A DNA stretch of 64,000 nucleotides, from the NCBI RefSeq assembly GCF_000308695.1, contig NZ_BAGG01000002.1, positions 1-64,000 on the forward strand. The letters run 5' to 3'. A program made the position numbers and the translations under genes. The notes below the pieces were generated by a model. The model saw only the letters and a list, made by a program, of their open reading frames with translations. It was not told where the DNA came from and did not search any database. Source of the DNA: Nocardia takedensis NBRC 100417 (GTDB taxonomy: Bacteria > Actinomycetota > Actinomycetes > Mycobacteriales > Mycobacteriaceae). Position 1 is the first letter of the stretch; each line of letters starts with the position of its first letter. Below, piece by piece: positions 30,719 through 38,805 of this stretch.

Positions 30719-31211
30719 GCGTTCAGGCTACCGAGCACCGGGACGGGAACCCGGTATTTCACTTTTTCGCCGGTGTTCTCGTTTTCGGTGGAACCGAATC
30801 GATGTCTGTTCCGTCCAAGTAGATGTCGGAACCGGTGCGGCCCACTCGCCCGTCTGCAGTGACGGAACGGGGGAGTCATCGGCCTCCGCGGCAGTGGCGA
30901 ATGACCGATCCGGGATGTCAGGAGGGGAGTTCCGGAACGGTCGTTCGCAACGCAACGTTTCCCCGCCGGACATCTCGATAGCCGAACGGTAACGCGCAGG
31001 CCCGATCTCGGTGCCGCAGCCTGTGGATCAGCCTGTGGATTATGTGGATAACTCCCGGTGAGATATGCACAGCCCGGTACACAACGGGGCGGATAGCTGA
31101 AAATACGGCTGATAACAGACCTGAAGTCCACTTAGCCCCCGAATCCGGGCTCCGGGCATGAGGCGGGGCGGGTACTCCCCGGGGTCGCGGCGGTCGTGGC
31201 AGGATCGAATC
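30719..31211. other. Gene-free gap with a DnaA-box cluster
   Basis: No convincing gene is seen in 493 bases. The first half includes a GGAACCG motif repeated in both orientations; the second half holds four DnaA-like 9-mers (see 31022-31071) followed by a locally AT-richer stretch (about 31090-31130). Promoters for the flanking divergent genes must also lie here. Confidence 0.55.
31022..31071. promoter_or_regulatory. Cluster of DnaA-box-like 9-mers
   Basis: TGTGGATCA (31022-31030), TGTGGATTA (31034-31042) and TGTGGATAA (31043-31051) lie in tandem. The last is a perfect DnaA box and the first two differ by one base. An inverted copy, ATATGCACA (31063-31071), matches eight of nine positions. 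No dnaA, dnaN or rpmH gene is in the window. The cluster could be a DnaA-titration or DnaA-regulated site for the rhodanese gene. Confidence 0.65.
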
Positions 31212-31568
31212 GTGACGAGCCCCGAGATTCCGTCGGTTCCGGCCCGGGACCTCCCCGCCGAATTCGACCGGCCCCGGCCCGATCGGGCGATCCTGCTCGA
31301 CGTCCGCGAGGACGACGAATGGGAACTCGGACATGCCCCGGGCGCGATCCACATCCCGATGGTCGACGTGCCCGCCCGCCTCGACGAACTCGACTTCGAC
31401 GCCGAACTCTACGTGGTGTGCAGGCAGGGCGGCCGATCCCTCGAGGTGGCACGCTACCTGGCCCACGTCGGCGTGGAGGTGACCAACGTCAGCGGCGGGA
31501 TGGTCGCCTGGCAGCAGGCCGGACGCCCGCTGACGGCCGAGGGCGACCGGCAGGCGAAGATCTACTGA
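31212..31568 (+). CDS. Rhodanese-like domain protein
   Basis: The 118-residue single-domain protein has the rhodanese signature LLDVREDDEWELGHAPGAIHIPM (about 35-57) and the active-site loop CRQGGRS with catalytic Cys near residue 76. Members transfer sulfur from thiosulfate or persulfide, or act as sulfur carriers. GTG at 31212 is chosen; an upstream ATG adds an Arg/Ser-rich stretch lacking conservation. The DUF4328 gene begins 60 bases after its stop. The DnaA-box cluster lies 140 bases upstream. Confidence 0.9.
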   Translation: MTSPEIPSVPARDLPAEFDRPRPDRAILLDVREDDEWELGHAPGAIHIPMVDVPARLDELDFDAELYVVCRQGGRSLEVARYLAHVGVEVTNVSGGMVAWQQAGRPLTAEGDRQAKIY

Positions 31569-31628
31569 CGAGGACGAGGTGCGCGGCGACGAGCGCGGCG
31601 TCGCGCTCGTGTCGCTGAGGAGGCAGCC

Positions 31629-32717
31629 ATGAGTACGGTGGTGCAGCCCTGCGCGCGCTGCGGTGCGCGCTGGGCGGTGCAGGGGTCCCCGATGCACTGG
31701 TGCCCGCGCTGCCGCGGCGTGCTGCTGTCGCCCGCGCCCATCGACGCGCCGCCGGAGCGACGCAACTACCGGTGGGTCGCGCGTCGCCCGGACCACCGGC
31801 CGCGCCGTCCCGACGCCGAATACCGGCCCGCTCCCGCCACGGCCGTCCCCGCCTACGACCACATCCCGCGCTGGGGGCTGGTCGATCGACCCCGACCGGA
31901 CGCCGCTCCCGCCCCGCGCGGCTTCGCCCGCCTGGCCACCCGGGTCCGGCTGCTGCTCGTGCTGACCGCGCTGGCCTTCGGCGTCACCGCGTTCGGCGAA
32001 CTCCTGCGCTACCTGCTGTTGCTGCGCAATCGCACCCGGCTGATCGACCCGCTGGTGCTGCGGCTGTCCGACGCGCTGGTCACCGTGCCCGCGCTGCTGG
32101 CCGTCGGCGTCGGTTTCGCCGCCGCCATCGCCCTGGTCGCCTGGTTGGTCGGCGCGCGCGCCGCCGCCTACGCCGCCGTGGGGCAGCGCGATCCGCGCGC
32201 GCCGCGCACGCTGGTGCTCGGCTGCCTGATTCCCGTGGTCAACCTGCTGTGGCCGGGTGTCTTCCTCACCGAGTTGGCCGACCGAAGCGACGATCCGCGC
32301 GCGTCCCGGGTCGTGCGGGCCTGGTGGGGCGCGTGGCTGGTCGGCGGCGCGCTGGTCGCGGCGGCGCTGGTGTGGCGCACCGCCGACTCGTTGCAGGCCC
32401 AGGCCGACGGCGTGCTGTTCACCGCCTTCACCGACGCGTGGGCGGCCGGGCTCGCCGTGCTGACCCTGGTGGTGGTCCGCTACCTCGACGGCCGCGACCC
32501 GCGCGGCGGACCGCGCGCTCCGCGCCGCTGGGTCGTGGCCGCCGATCCCGCCGTCCCGGTGATCGAACCCGTCCAACCCGGTGCGGTCGCCGCCGAGTCG
32601 CCCGCCCTCGAGGGGGGCCGGGATGCGGACGAGGCGCGCATCGCCGAAGATCGGGTGACCGATCGGGAGATCGACAACGCCGTGGACCGTCGGAAAGAGG
32701 AGGTTGTGGCCAAGTGA
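31629..32717 (+). CDS. DUF4328 membrane protein with N-terminal zinc ribbon
   Basis: The 362-residue protein starts with a zinc-ribbon-like motif C-x2-C (CARC) and C-x2-C (CPRC) within the first 30 residues. A Pro/Arg-rich linker and about six membrane helices forming the DUF4328 domain (about 105-285) follow, then a charged C-terminal tail. The function is unknown. ATG 31629 has GAGGAGG eight bases upstream, a strong ribosome site. Its TGA overlaps the GTG of the glycerophosphodiesterase gene (GTGA), so the two are probably translated together. Confidence 0.85.
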   Translation: MSTVVQPCARCGARWAVQGSPMHWCPRCRGVLLSPAPIDAPPERRNYRWVARRPDHRPRRPDAEYRPAPATAVPAYDHIPRWGLVDRPRPDAAPAPRGFARLATRVRLLLVLTALAFGVTAFGELLRYLLLLRNRTRLIDPLVLRLSDALVTVPALLAVGVGFAAAIALVAWLVGARAAAYAAVGQRDPRAPRTLVLGCLIPVVNLLWPGVFLTELADRSDDPRASRVVRAWWGAWLVGGALVAAALVWRTADSLQAQADGVLFTAFTDAWAAGLAVLTLVVVRYLDGRDPRGGPRAPRRWVVAADPAVPVIEPVQPGAVAAESPALEGGRDADEARIAEDRVTDREIDNAVDRRKEEVVAK

Positions 32718-33475
32718 GCCAGGGCAGTCGCGCACCATTCGTCGTCGCGCACCGAGGAGCGTCGGCGGCGCGCCCCGAGCACACGCTCGCCGCGTACGAG
32801 CTCGCCCTCGAGGAGGGGGCCGACGGCGTGGAATGCGACGTCCGACTGACCAGGGACGGCCATCTGGTCTGCGTGCACGATCGCACGGTGGACCGCACCT
32901 CCTCCGGGTCCGGACTCGTCAGCGAGATGACGCTGGAGGAGTTGCGCGCCCTCGACTTCGGCGGCAACGGCGAACCCTCGCCGGTCCTGACGCTGAGCGA
33001 GCTGATCGGGCTGGTGCTGGATTGGCGCAGCAGGCCGACCAAGTTGTTCATCGAGACCAAGCACCCGGTCCGCTACGGCGCGCTGGTGGAGAACAAATTG
33101 CTCGCCGAACTCCAGCGCTTCGGCATCGCCGCCCCGGCCTCGGCCGATCATTCGCGCGCGGTCGTGATGTCGTTCGCCGCGACGGCGGTGTGGCGCATCC
33201 GCCGCGCCGCGCCGCTGCTGCCGACGGTGCTGCTCGGCGAATCCTCGCGCTACCTGGGCGGCGGGGCCGCGACCACGGTCGGCGCCACGGCCGTCGGCCC
33301 GTCGGTCAAGACGCTGCGCGAACATCCCGAACTGGTCGACAAGGCCGCCGCGGCGGGCCGGGCCACCTACTGCTGGACGGTCGACGATCCGGACGACGTC
33401 CGGTTGTGCGCGGATCTCGGCGTCAGCTGGGTGGCCACCAACCATCCCGGCCGCACCAAAGCGTTGCTGGGTTAG
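32714..33475 (+). CDS. glpQ1: Glycerophosphodiester phosphodiesterase
   Basis: The 253-residue enzyme hydrolyses glycerophosphodiesters to glycerol 3-phosphate and an alcohol. VAHRGASAARPEHT (catalytic His near 12), GVECDVRLTRDGHLVCVHD (metal Glu/Asp and second His, about 39-57) and the central LFIETKHP strand are all intact. No signal peptide is evident, unlike secreted GlpQ. The GTG start overlaps the DUF4328 stop by four bases. In M. tuberculosis glpQ1 occupies the same place near bfrB, which supports the name. Confidence 0.93.
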   Translation: MSQGSRAPFVVAHRGASAARPEHTLAAYELALEEGADGVECDVRLTRDGHLVCVHDRTVDRTSSGSGLVSEMTLEELRALDFGGNGEPSPVLTLSELIGLVLDWRSRPTKLFIETKHPVRYGALVENKLLAELQRFGIAAPASADHSRAVVMSFAATAVWRIRRAAPLLPTVLLGESSRYLGGGAATTVGATAVGPSVKTLREHPELVDKAAAAGRATYCWTVDDPDDVRLCADLGVSWVATNHPGRTKALLG

Positions 33476-33546
33476 TCGAACCCCGCCGCGAGACATCCGC
33501 GCCCAGCGACGAGTGTGGCGCGCGCGGGGGAGTAGTTTGACCATCC

Positions 33547-34467
33547 GTGGGAAAGAGCAAGCGCAATACTCCGAAGCCCGGAGGTAACCGGGCCCAGCGG
33601 CTGGCCGAGCGTCGGGTCGCTCAGGAGCAGGCGGCCGCCGCGGTCGCGCGTCCCTTCGAGGGTCTGGCCGCCGAATGCGATCTGGTCGCGCTGCGGGAGT
33701 TCGTGCCGTCGGCGACGGCGACGCTGAAGTTGTCACCCGACGTGGCCGCCGAGCGGTCGGTGGTGCTGGCGACGGTGCTGCCCGGCGCGGTGGCGGCGCT
33801 GGTGCGCGCGGGTGAGCAGCCGGTCGGCTACGTGGGTGTGCAGGTGCAGGCCCAGGGCCTCGATCCGGCGGCCGACATCGCCGCGGCGATCCTGTGGACG
33901 CAGTCCGCGGAGCCGGGCGATTCGCTGAGCGCGGTGCACGCCACCGAAGGCGGTCCGTCGCTGGCCGACGTGCTGGATCGCGGTGCGGACCTCGAGTTGA
34001 CCGTGCACCAGGACTTCGACTGGTGGGTGCCCGAGGGCGTGCAGCCCGACGCGCAGGTCGCGGCGACCATCGAGCAGGCCAAGGAAGCGATCATGCCGTC
34101 GGCGCGACTGGATCTCGGTCCTGACGCGATCGGCGCGGCCTGGTGGGTGGACGCGGGCGAGAAGGCCCACATCCGCTGGGTGCGCCCCGAGGACGAGGAC
34201 GATCTGATGTTCGCGCTGGCCCGGCTGCACGCCGCGGGCGGACTGCATCTGGGCGAGGGTTCCCGGTTCGCGGGTTCGTTCCGCACGCACGGTCTGCTGG
34301 TGCCGGTGTTCGATCTGGACCCGGAGCGTCATCCCGACGAATGGGTCGCCCCGGCACGGGAATTCGGTGTCCGGCTGGCCCAGGCGGTGGCGGTGGACGC
34401 GCCGCTGACCAGCGAGGAGCGGCGTTCCCGGGACGGATTGCGGTCGCGGCAGGTCACCCTGCGCTGA
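33547..34467 (+). CDS. DUF5926 family protein
   Basis: The 306-residue protein begins MGKSKRNTPKPGGNRAQRLAERR, a basic flexible N-terminus, followed by an acidic alpha/beta body without membrane helices. The sequence matches the actinobacterial DUF5926 family of unknown function. The basic head suggests a nucleic-acid or ribosome contact (inference). GTG at 33547 follows a TAGTTT -10 (33533-33538) by eight bases, so the transcript is probably leaderless. The next sequence downstream is the 18-codon gene candidate. Confidence 0.85.
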   Translation: MGKSKRNTPKPGGNRAQRLAERRVAQEQAAAAVARPFEGLAAECDLVALREFVPSATATLKLSPDVAAERSVVLATVLPGAVAALVRAGEQPVGYVGVQVQAQGLDPAADIAAAILWTQSAEPGDSLSAVHATEGGPSLADVLDRGADLELTVHQDFDWWVPEGVQPDAQVAATIEQAKEAIMPSARLDLGPDAIGAAWWVDAGEKAHIRWVRPEDEDDLMFALARLHAAGGLHLGEGSRFAGSFRTHGLLVPVFDLDPERHPDEWVAPAREFGVRLAQAVAVDAPLTSEERRSRDGLRSRQVTLR

Positions 34468-34624
34468 TCCGCGCCGGTCGCGGCGGGGGCCGAAAAATTC
34501 GCCGGAAGAATTTTGTGAAAAACGCTTCTTTCGGATCTGTGCGTCGGATAGGTTCTCCTCATCACCATAAAGGTGGTGATGGTGAGGAAGACCTCACCGT
34601 ACAGATGAGGAAAGTAGGTCCCCC

Positions 34625-34681
34625 ATGGAAATCATCACCGCGCTGCTCACCGCCCTCCTGAGCTCGCTGAGCGCCGAGTAA
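34625..34681 (+). CDS. Candidate 18-residue amphipathic peptide gene
   Basis: ATG at 34625 opens a frame encoding MEIITALLTALLSSLSAE, a short acidic-ended peptide that is strongly hydrophobic between residues 3 and 15. On a helix its Leu/Ile residues cluster on one side. Ribosome-site candidates are AGGT seven bases upstream and GAGGAAAG about 16 bases upstream. A hairpin from CATCACC/GGTGATG precedes it (about 34559-34580). Tiny hydrophobic peptides include toxins, porin-like and leader peptides; none can be assigned here. Confidence 0.4.
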   Translation: MEIITALLTALLSSLSAE

Positions 34682-34748
34682 AGGCTCCACCAACGGCATT
34701 TCCGTGGCCGTAGCGCACACTGCGGCCACCACTGTGTTTCCAGTGATC

Positions 34749-34776
34749 GGTCCAGCTCGTCGCGACGAGCTGGACC
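34749..34776. repeat. Perfect 28-bp palindrome before bfrB
   Basis: Both halves (34749-34762 and 34763-34776) are exact inverted copies with TCGCGA at the centre. It lies between the 18-codon gene candidate and the convergent bfrB gene. It may be a terminator serving both strands, though no T tract follows on either side, or a binding site for a dimeric protein. Confidence 0.85.
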
Positions 34777-34795
34777 CTCACGGAAAATTCGGAAT

Positions 34796-35344
34796 TCAGA
34801 TGCTTCCGCCCGCGACCGACGGCGCGCCGGAAGCATCGGCGGGTTTGTTCATCTCCCTGGCGACGAAATTCTCCAGATCGAAGAGATTCGATTCGGCGCG
34901 CCGGGCGACGGTGAGCAGGGTGGTCATCTTGGCGACCTCCTCGACCTGCTCCTTCAGGAACCACTGGACGAACTGCTCGCCCAGGTAATCGCCCTCCTCG
35001 CGGGCCGTGCTCGCCAACTGCACGATCTGGTCGGTCACCGACTTCTCCTGGGCCAGCGCGAGGGCGATCGGCTCACGGACGTCCTCGAACGACGACTTCG
35101 CCGAATCGACGCCGGTGAACTCGACACTGATATCCCGGTCCAGGAAGTACTGCACGATCATCAGCGCGTGATTGCGCTCCTCCTCGGCCTGCTTGTAGAA
35201 ACGCTTCGCGAGGACGGGCAGATCCGATTTGTCGAACCACACCGCGATCGCGATGTATTGGTGTTCGGCATTGAATTCGTGACGGATCTGGTCGTGCAAC
35301 AGTGCGTGGAATTTACTGCGCGGGGATTCGAGCTGGCTGGACAT
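34796..35344 (-). CDS. bfrB: Ferritin (iron storage)
   Basis: The 182-residue ferritin has ferroxidase-site residues in EFNAEHQY (about 24-31) and EEERNHALMIVQ (about 54-65), with further acidic ligands in helices C and D (VQWFLKEQVEEVAK). The four-helix body ends near residue 160 and the tail is Ala/Ser-rich. It oxidises and stores iron. ATG 35344 starts MSSQLESPRSKFHALLHDQIRHEF. The region upstream carries an IdeR-box-like 19-mer and a weaker one beside it. In mycobacteria IdeR activates bfrB under high iron; the same is likely here. Confidence 0.94.
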   Translation of the reverse strand: MSSQLESPRSKFHALLHDQIRHEFNAEHQYIAIAVWFDKSDLPVLAKRFYKQAEEERNHALMIVQYFLDRDISVEFTGVDSAKSSFEDVREPIALALAQEKSVTDQIVQLASTAREEGDYLGEQFVQWFLKEQVEEVAKMTTLLTVARRAESNLFDLENFVAREMNKPADASGAPSVAGGSI

Positions 35345-35372
35345 ACCTCGACATTAACGCCGGTCAGCGCGG

Positions 35373-35414
35373 CTGTCATCCAAGCTCACCCTTATTGAGG
35401 CAAGTATTGCCTAA
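35373..35414. promoter_or_regulatory. IdeR box (tandem, one strong and one weak) upstream of bfrB
   Basis: TGAGGCAAGTATTGCCTAA (35396-35414) has TTAGG/CCTAA-type arms at the 19-bp spacing of IdeR/DtxR boxes. A weaker box, read on the minus strand, starts TAAGGGTGAGCTTGG (about 35376-35394) and matches about 12 of 19 positions. Tandem IdeR boxes at bfrB are known in mycobacteria. Binding here is inferred. Confidence 0.75.
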
Positions 35415-35456
35415 TCAATTGCGCGGTGCGCCCGACCTTTTCGGGCGCACGCGTCG

Positions 35457-36929
35457 TCAATTCGTCAGAAGGTCTTCGGGGACAGGTCGATCCGCCGCCA
35501 GCGCCTCGAAGAAGCGGCTCGCCTTGGTCTTGTCCCACACCACGACGTTGCCGCTCGCGGTGTCCTCGAACCCGCCGATCGGCACCGTGGTCGCCACCGT
35601 GTCACCGCGCAGCGACCATCCCAATTTGCCCAGATGCCACAGGTGGTCGCCCTCGTCCACCTTCAGCGATCCGACGGTGTCACCGGCCAACGGCCACAGC
35701 GTGAACGGGTTGGCCAGCGTCGAACCGCTGGTCGCCTTCTTCAACAGCGCCGCCATGAACAGGCGCTGATTGTTCATGCGATCGATGTCGGCGAGCGCGG
35801 TGGCGCGGGTGCGCACGAAACCGAGGGCGGTGGGACCATCCAGTTTCTGGCAGCCCGGTTGGAGGTTGATGCCCGCCAACGGATCATCGATGGCCTGCGG
35901 CACGCACACGTCGATGCCGCCCAGCGCGTCCACGATGCCCGCGAAACCGGCGAAACCGACCTGCGCGTAGTGGTCGATGTGCAGGCCCGTCGCCGTTTCC
36001 ACCGTCTGCACCAGCAGTTGGGGTCCGCCGATGGCGAAGGCGGCGTTGAGTTTGTCGCGGCCGTTGCCCGGAATACTGACGTAGGAGTCGCGCGGCAGGC
36101 TGATCAGGGTCGTGTTCCCTGATTCCGGGATGTGCACCAGCATGATCGTGTCGGTGCGTTCCGGGCCGACCTCGCCGCCGGTGGCCAGTTCCTGTTCCTG
36201 CTCCGAGGACAGTCCGCCGCGCCCGTCGGAGCCGACGAGCAGCCAGTTGGTGCCGGGGGTGTCGCCCACCCGGTCGGTGTAGTCGGTGAGCGCGTCGATG
36301 CGTACGAGTTTGCCGTCCAGATGGACGACGGCGCCGACCACCGCGAGGATCAGCGCCAACAGGATCACCAGGGACCACCGGAACAGGTGGAGTTTGCGTC
36401 TGCGGCGCGGGGGACGCGGTTGACCTCCCTGCTGTCCCGGCCCGGAACGCGACGGCGGCGGCGGGACTTCGCCGGAACGGCGCGGTCGCCGGGCGGGCGC
36501 GGGTGCGTGCGCCGAATCGTCGAACGGTTCGGGCTTCTGCGTGGGCGCGTGCTGTTGGCGCGGCGGGCGCTGCTGTGGCGGGCGCTGCTGCGGGGGGCGT
36601 CGCTGGGCGGGCTCCTGCGGCGCGCGCGAATACGCGAGGGGCTGAGCGTGATTCTCGTCACCGCGCAGAACCCGGGTGGGCTCCACGCGCCGCGGACCCT
36701 GCTGACGGGCGCCGGGCTGCTGCGGAACCTGCTGATTCGGCCCCTGCCGCTGCGGCGGACGCGGGCCGGGCTGCCCCTGGCCCTGCGGCCGCGGCGGTTG
36801 CCCGCGCCCGGGCGGCATCGGCGGCGGCACCGGTCGATCGGGGCGCTGCCCCGGCCCGCCGCGGTGTCCGGGGGGTGGCGGCGGTACCCCGCGCCTGCGG
36901 GCGTTGAACTGGGGATCTTCGCCGTTCAT
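35457..36929 (-). CDS. LCP (LytR-CpsA-Psr) family ligase
   Basis: The 490-residue protein has a cytoplasmic Pro/Gln/Arg-rich low-complexity region (about 1-185), one membrane helix (about 190-215) and an extracellular LCP domain (about 255-440). The domain carries the typical arginines and aspartates (DGRGG, ERTDTIMLVHI, LPRDSYV, INAAF-like KLNAAFAIGGP). LCP enzymes attach polymers such as arabinogalactan to peptidoglycan. The ATG at 36929 follows a TAGAGT -10 by seven bases (leaderless). It occupies the position of Rv3840 next to bfrB. Confidence 0.9.
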   Translation of the reverse strand: MNGEDPQFNARRRGVPPPPPGHRGGPGQRPDRPVPPPMPPGRGQPPRPQGQGQPGPRPPQRQGPNQQVPQQPGARQQGPRRVEPTRVLRGDENHAQPLAYSRAPQEPAQRRPPQQRPPQQRPPRQQHAPTQKPEPFDDSAHAPAPARRPRRSGEVPPPPSRSGPGQQGGQPRPPRRRRKLHLFRWSLVILLALILAVVGAVVHLDGKLVRIDALTDYTDRVGDTPGTNWLLVGSDGRGGLSSEQEQELATGGEVGPERTDTIMLVHIPESGNTTLISLPRDSYVSIPGNGRDKLNAAFAIGGPQLLVQTVETATGLHIDHYAQVGFAGFAGIVDALGGIDVCVPQAIDDPLAGINLQPGCQKLDGPTALGFVRTRATALADIDRMNNQRLFMAALLKKATSGSTLANPFTLWPLAGDTVGSLKVDEGDHLWHLGKLGWSLRGDTVATTVPIGGFEDTASGNVVVWDKTKASRFFEALAADRPVPEDLLTN

Positions 36930-37026
36930 CGTTCCGACTCTACTGATCGAGGAATGCTGCGGGTGGTCGCGCCGAGGCCATCGCCGCGCACGTTCCATCG
37001 ATGAATCCCGCCCGCGAGCGCCGCCG

Positions 37027-37815
37027 TTACGGCAGCCAGGAAACGTGACCCTTCAGCAACGTATAGCCGATGTAGGCGACCGCATCGATGGTCGCATGCG
37101 CGAGCACCAGCGGCCAGAGTCGTCCGGTGCGTTGCCAGAACCGGCCGAAGATCAAACCCATCACCACGTTTCCGAGCCCGCCGCCCACCCCCTGGTACAA
37201 GTGATAGCTGCCGCGCAGCGCGGCCGAGGCCAGCAGCGCGGAATTGTCCGACCAGCCCAGCGACCGCAGTCGGGTGAGCAGGTAGGCCACCACCACGACT
37301 TCCTCGGCCACCGAATTCGCGCAGGCCCACAGGATCAGCGCCGGCAACCGCCACCAGTGCTCCTCGAGCGAGCTCGGAACTATGGTGACGCTCACACCCA
37401 TGGCGTGCGCGATCAGATACAGCCCCAACCCCGGCAGTCCGATGATCGCGGCCAACGCCAGACCGGGCAGCACATCGCCGCGCAGTCGGATCCGCGCCAG
37501 CCCCACCAGTCGCGGACCGATCCCGCTGCGCCACAGCAGATACAACGCCAACGCCGCCCACGCCGTGAGCCGCAGCACCCCGAGCAACTGGAACAACAGG
37601 TCGATCAGCGAATTCGTCGACCGGGAAGCGTTGAGCGCGACAGTCTTCCCGCCCACGCCGCCCGGTGCCAGGGCGCTCTCGATCAGCGAGAGCAGGGCGC
37701 TGAGCCCGCTCAGCCCGAAGGTGACCGTCAGCACGATCGCGATCTCGACCCGGATCGCGAAGCGCCGCCGCCGCTCCGATTCGTCGCTGTCCCATCCGCC
37801 CTCGGCCGCGCTCAT
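37027..37815 (-). CDS. CPBP-type intramembrane protease homologue, probably divergent
   Basis: The 262-residue membrane protein has seven or eight helices in the arrangement of CPBP (Abi) proteases. Motif 1 is EEVVVV where E-E-x3-R is expected, so the Arg is replaced by Val. Motif 2 carries a His (RGSYHLYQG) and motif 3 reads HATIDA (H-x3-D). The enzyme may still be active or may be a non-catalytic variant. ATG 37815 follows a TAGATT -10 (37823-37828, minus) by seven bases, so it is probably leaderless. Confidence 0.78.
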   Translation of the reverse strand: MSAAEGGWDSDESERRRRFAIRVEIAIVLTVTFGLSGLSALLSLIESALAPGGVGGKTVALNASRSTNSLIDLLFQLLGVLRLTAWAALALYLLWRSGIGPRLVGLARIRLRGDVLPGLALAAIIGLPGLGLYLIAHAMGVSVTIVPSSLEEHWWRLPALILWACANSVAEEVVVVAYLLTRLRSLGWSDNSALLASAALRGSYHLYQGVGGGLGNVVMGLIFGRFWQRTGRLWPLVLAHATIDAVAYIGYTLLKGHVSWLP

Positions 37816-37950
37816 GCGGTCGAATCTATTGCGCCCCGAGCATCGGTGGGGGACCGGACGGGCGAACCGCGGGTGACGCGCACGCACAGGCCGTGCGCGA
37901 TGAGGTGGGGTGTCGGATCAGGTGCGGTGTCGGATCGGCTGCGGGGGAGG

Positions 37951-38712
37951 TCAGATGCGGCGCAGGCCGTTGAGGAACGGGCAGCCCGCCAGGGTCCTCA
38001 CCGCGCGCCCCAGGGATTCGACGTCGTCGGCGGGCGCGTTGAAGGGCAGGCGGAAGTCGTGGTCGCCGTTCACGCCCTCGACGCGCAGCGTGATGCCGTA
38101 GCGGTCGATGGCCAGCGGATGCACCGAACCGGTCTGCAATTTCGGCGGCAGGTGCCGGGCGAGTTGGGCGATGACGTCGCCGTGGTCGGTGTCCATGTGT
38201 TGCAGCCAGGCCGATTCGACCGCGCAGAACGGGTCCGGTTGGGCCAGGCGCAGATCGTCGACGCGGACCGCTTCGGCGCCCGTCGCGTCGGCCATCACCG
38301 CCGATCCGATGACCAGGCGCAGCAGGGTGGCGGTGTAGCCGATGTCGAGCAGTGCCGGATGCGGGTGGTCCTTGGCCACTTCGGCCGCCAGGGCCCGCTG
38401 CGCGGGGGCGGGCACCGAGCGGACGACGCCGCGCAGCCAGACCAGCGCCCGCACCGGTTCACGCAGCGCCAAAGGCGCGTGGTCGGTGAGTTCGAGGACG
38501 GCGGCCGTGCCGCCGGGACCGGTGCGGCCGATGAGGCAGGCCGCGGTCGAATCGGAGGGGACCGCGATGACGACGTCACCGCAGTGGCGCAGGTAGTGCA
38601 CCGAGGTCTGGGTGGGGTCGACGCCGGGCAGGGCCAACACCGCGTGCTCGGCGTGGGCGCATGCGTTGCGCACCCGCTCGGCAGTGGACGGTGCGACGGT
38701 CTGGTTCGGCAT
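37951..38712 (-). CDS. DUF2470 protein, IdeR-regulated (Rv3839-like)
   Basis: The 253-residue protein contains a C-terminal DUF2470 domain (about 165-245), a domain otherwise found behind heme-binding or heme-degrading pyridoxamine-oxidase folds such as HugZ. The N-terminal part (AERVRNACAHAEHAVLALPGV) is probably a degenerate form of that fold. Its gene starts 30 bases from a 17-of-19 match to the IdeR box. The M. tuberculosis counterpart Rv3839 is IdeR-regulated (established). A role in heme or iron use is inferred. Confidence 0.85.
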   Translation of the reverse strand: MPNQTVAPSTAERVRNACAHAEHAVLALPGVDPTQTSVHYLRHCGDVVIAVPSDSTAACLIGRTGPGGTAAVLELTDHAPLALREPVRALVWLRGVVRSVPAPAQRALAAEVAKDHPHPALLDIGYTATLLRLVIGSAVMADATGAEAVRVDDLRLAQPDPFCAVESAWLQHMDTDHGDVIAQLARHLPPKLQTGSVHPLAIDRYGITLRVEGVNGDHDFRLPFNAPADDVESLGRAVRTLAGCPFLNGLRRI

Positions 38713-38741
38713 GCGGACCTCCGGAAGGGCGCGACGGAGAA

Positions 38742-38760
38742 TTAGGTAAACCTAAGCTAA
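38742..38760. promoter_or_regulatory. IdeR box between the DUF2470 and 151-residue genes
   Basis: TTAGGTAAACCTAAGCTAA matches 17 of 19 positions of the IdeR consensus. It lies 30 bases upstream of the DUF2470 start (minus) and 46 bases upstream of the 38806 start (plus), so it may govern one or both genes. It is the strongest IdeR box in the window. Confidence 0.88.
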
Positions 38761-38805
38761 GTCACGAAGGTCACTTCCGCAACTGTTCCGTGCACCGGGA
38801 TTCCC

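Noticed and set aside
36100..36929. Plus-strand Arg/Pro-rich frames opposite the LCP gene
   Set aside because: They reflect the low-complexity Pro/Gln-rich part of the LCP protein and lack ribosome sites.
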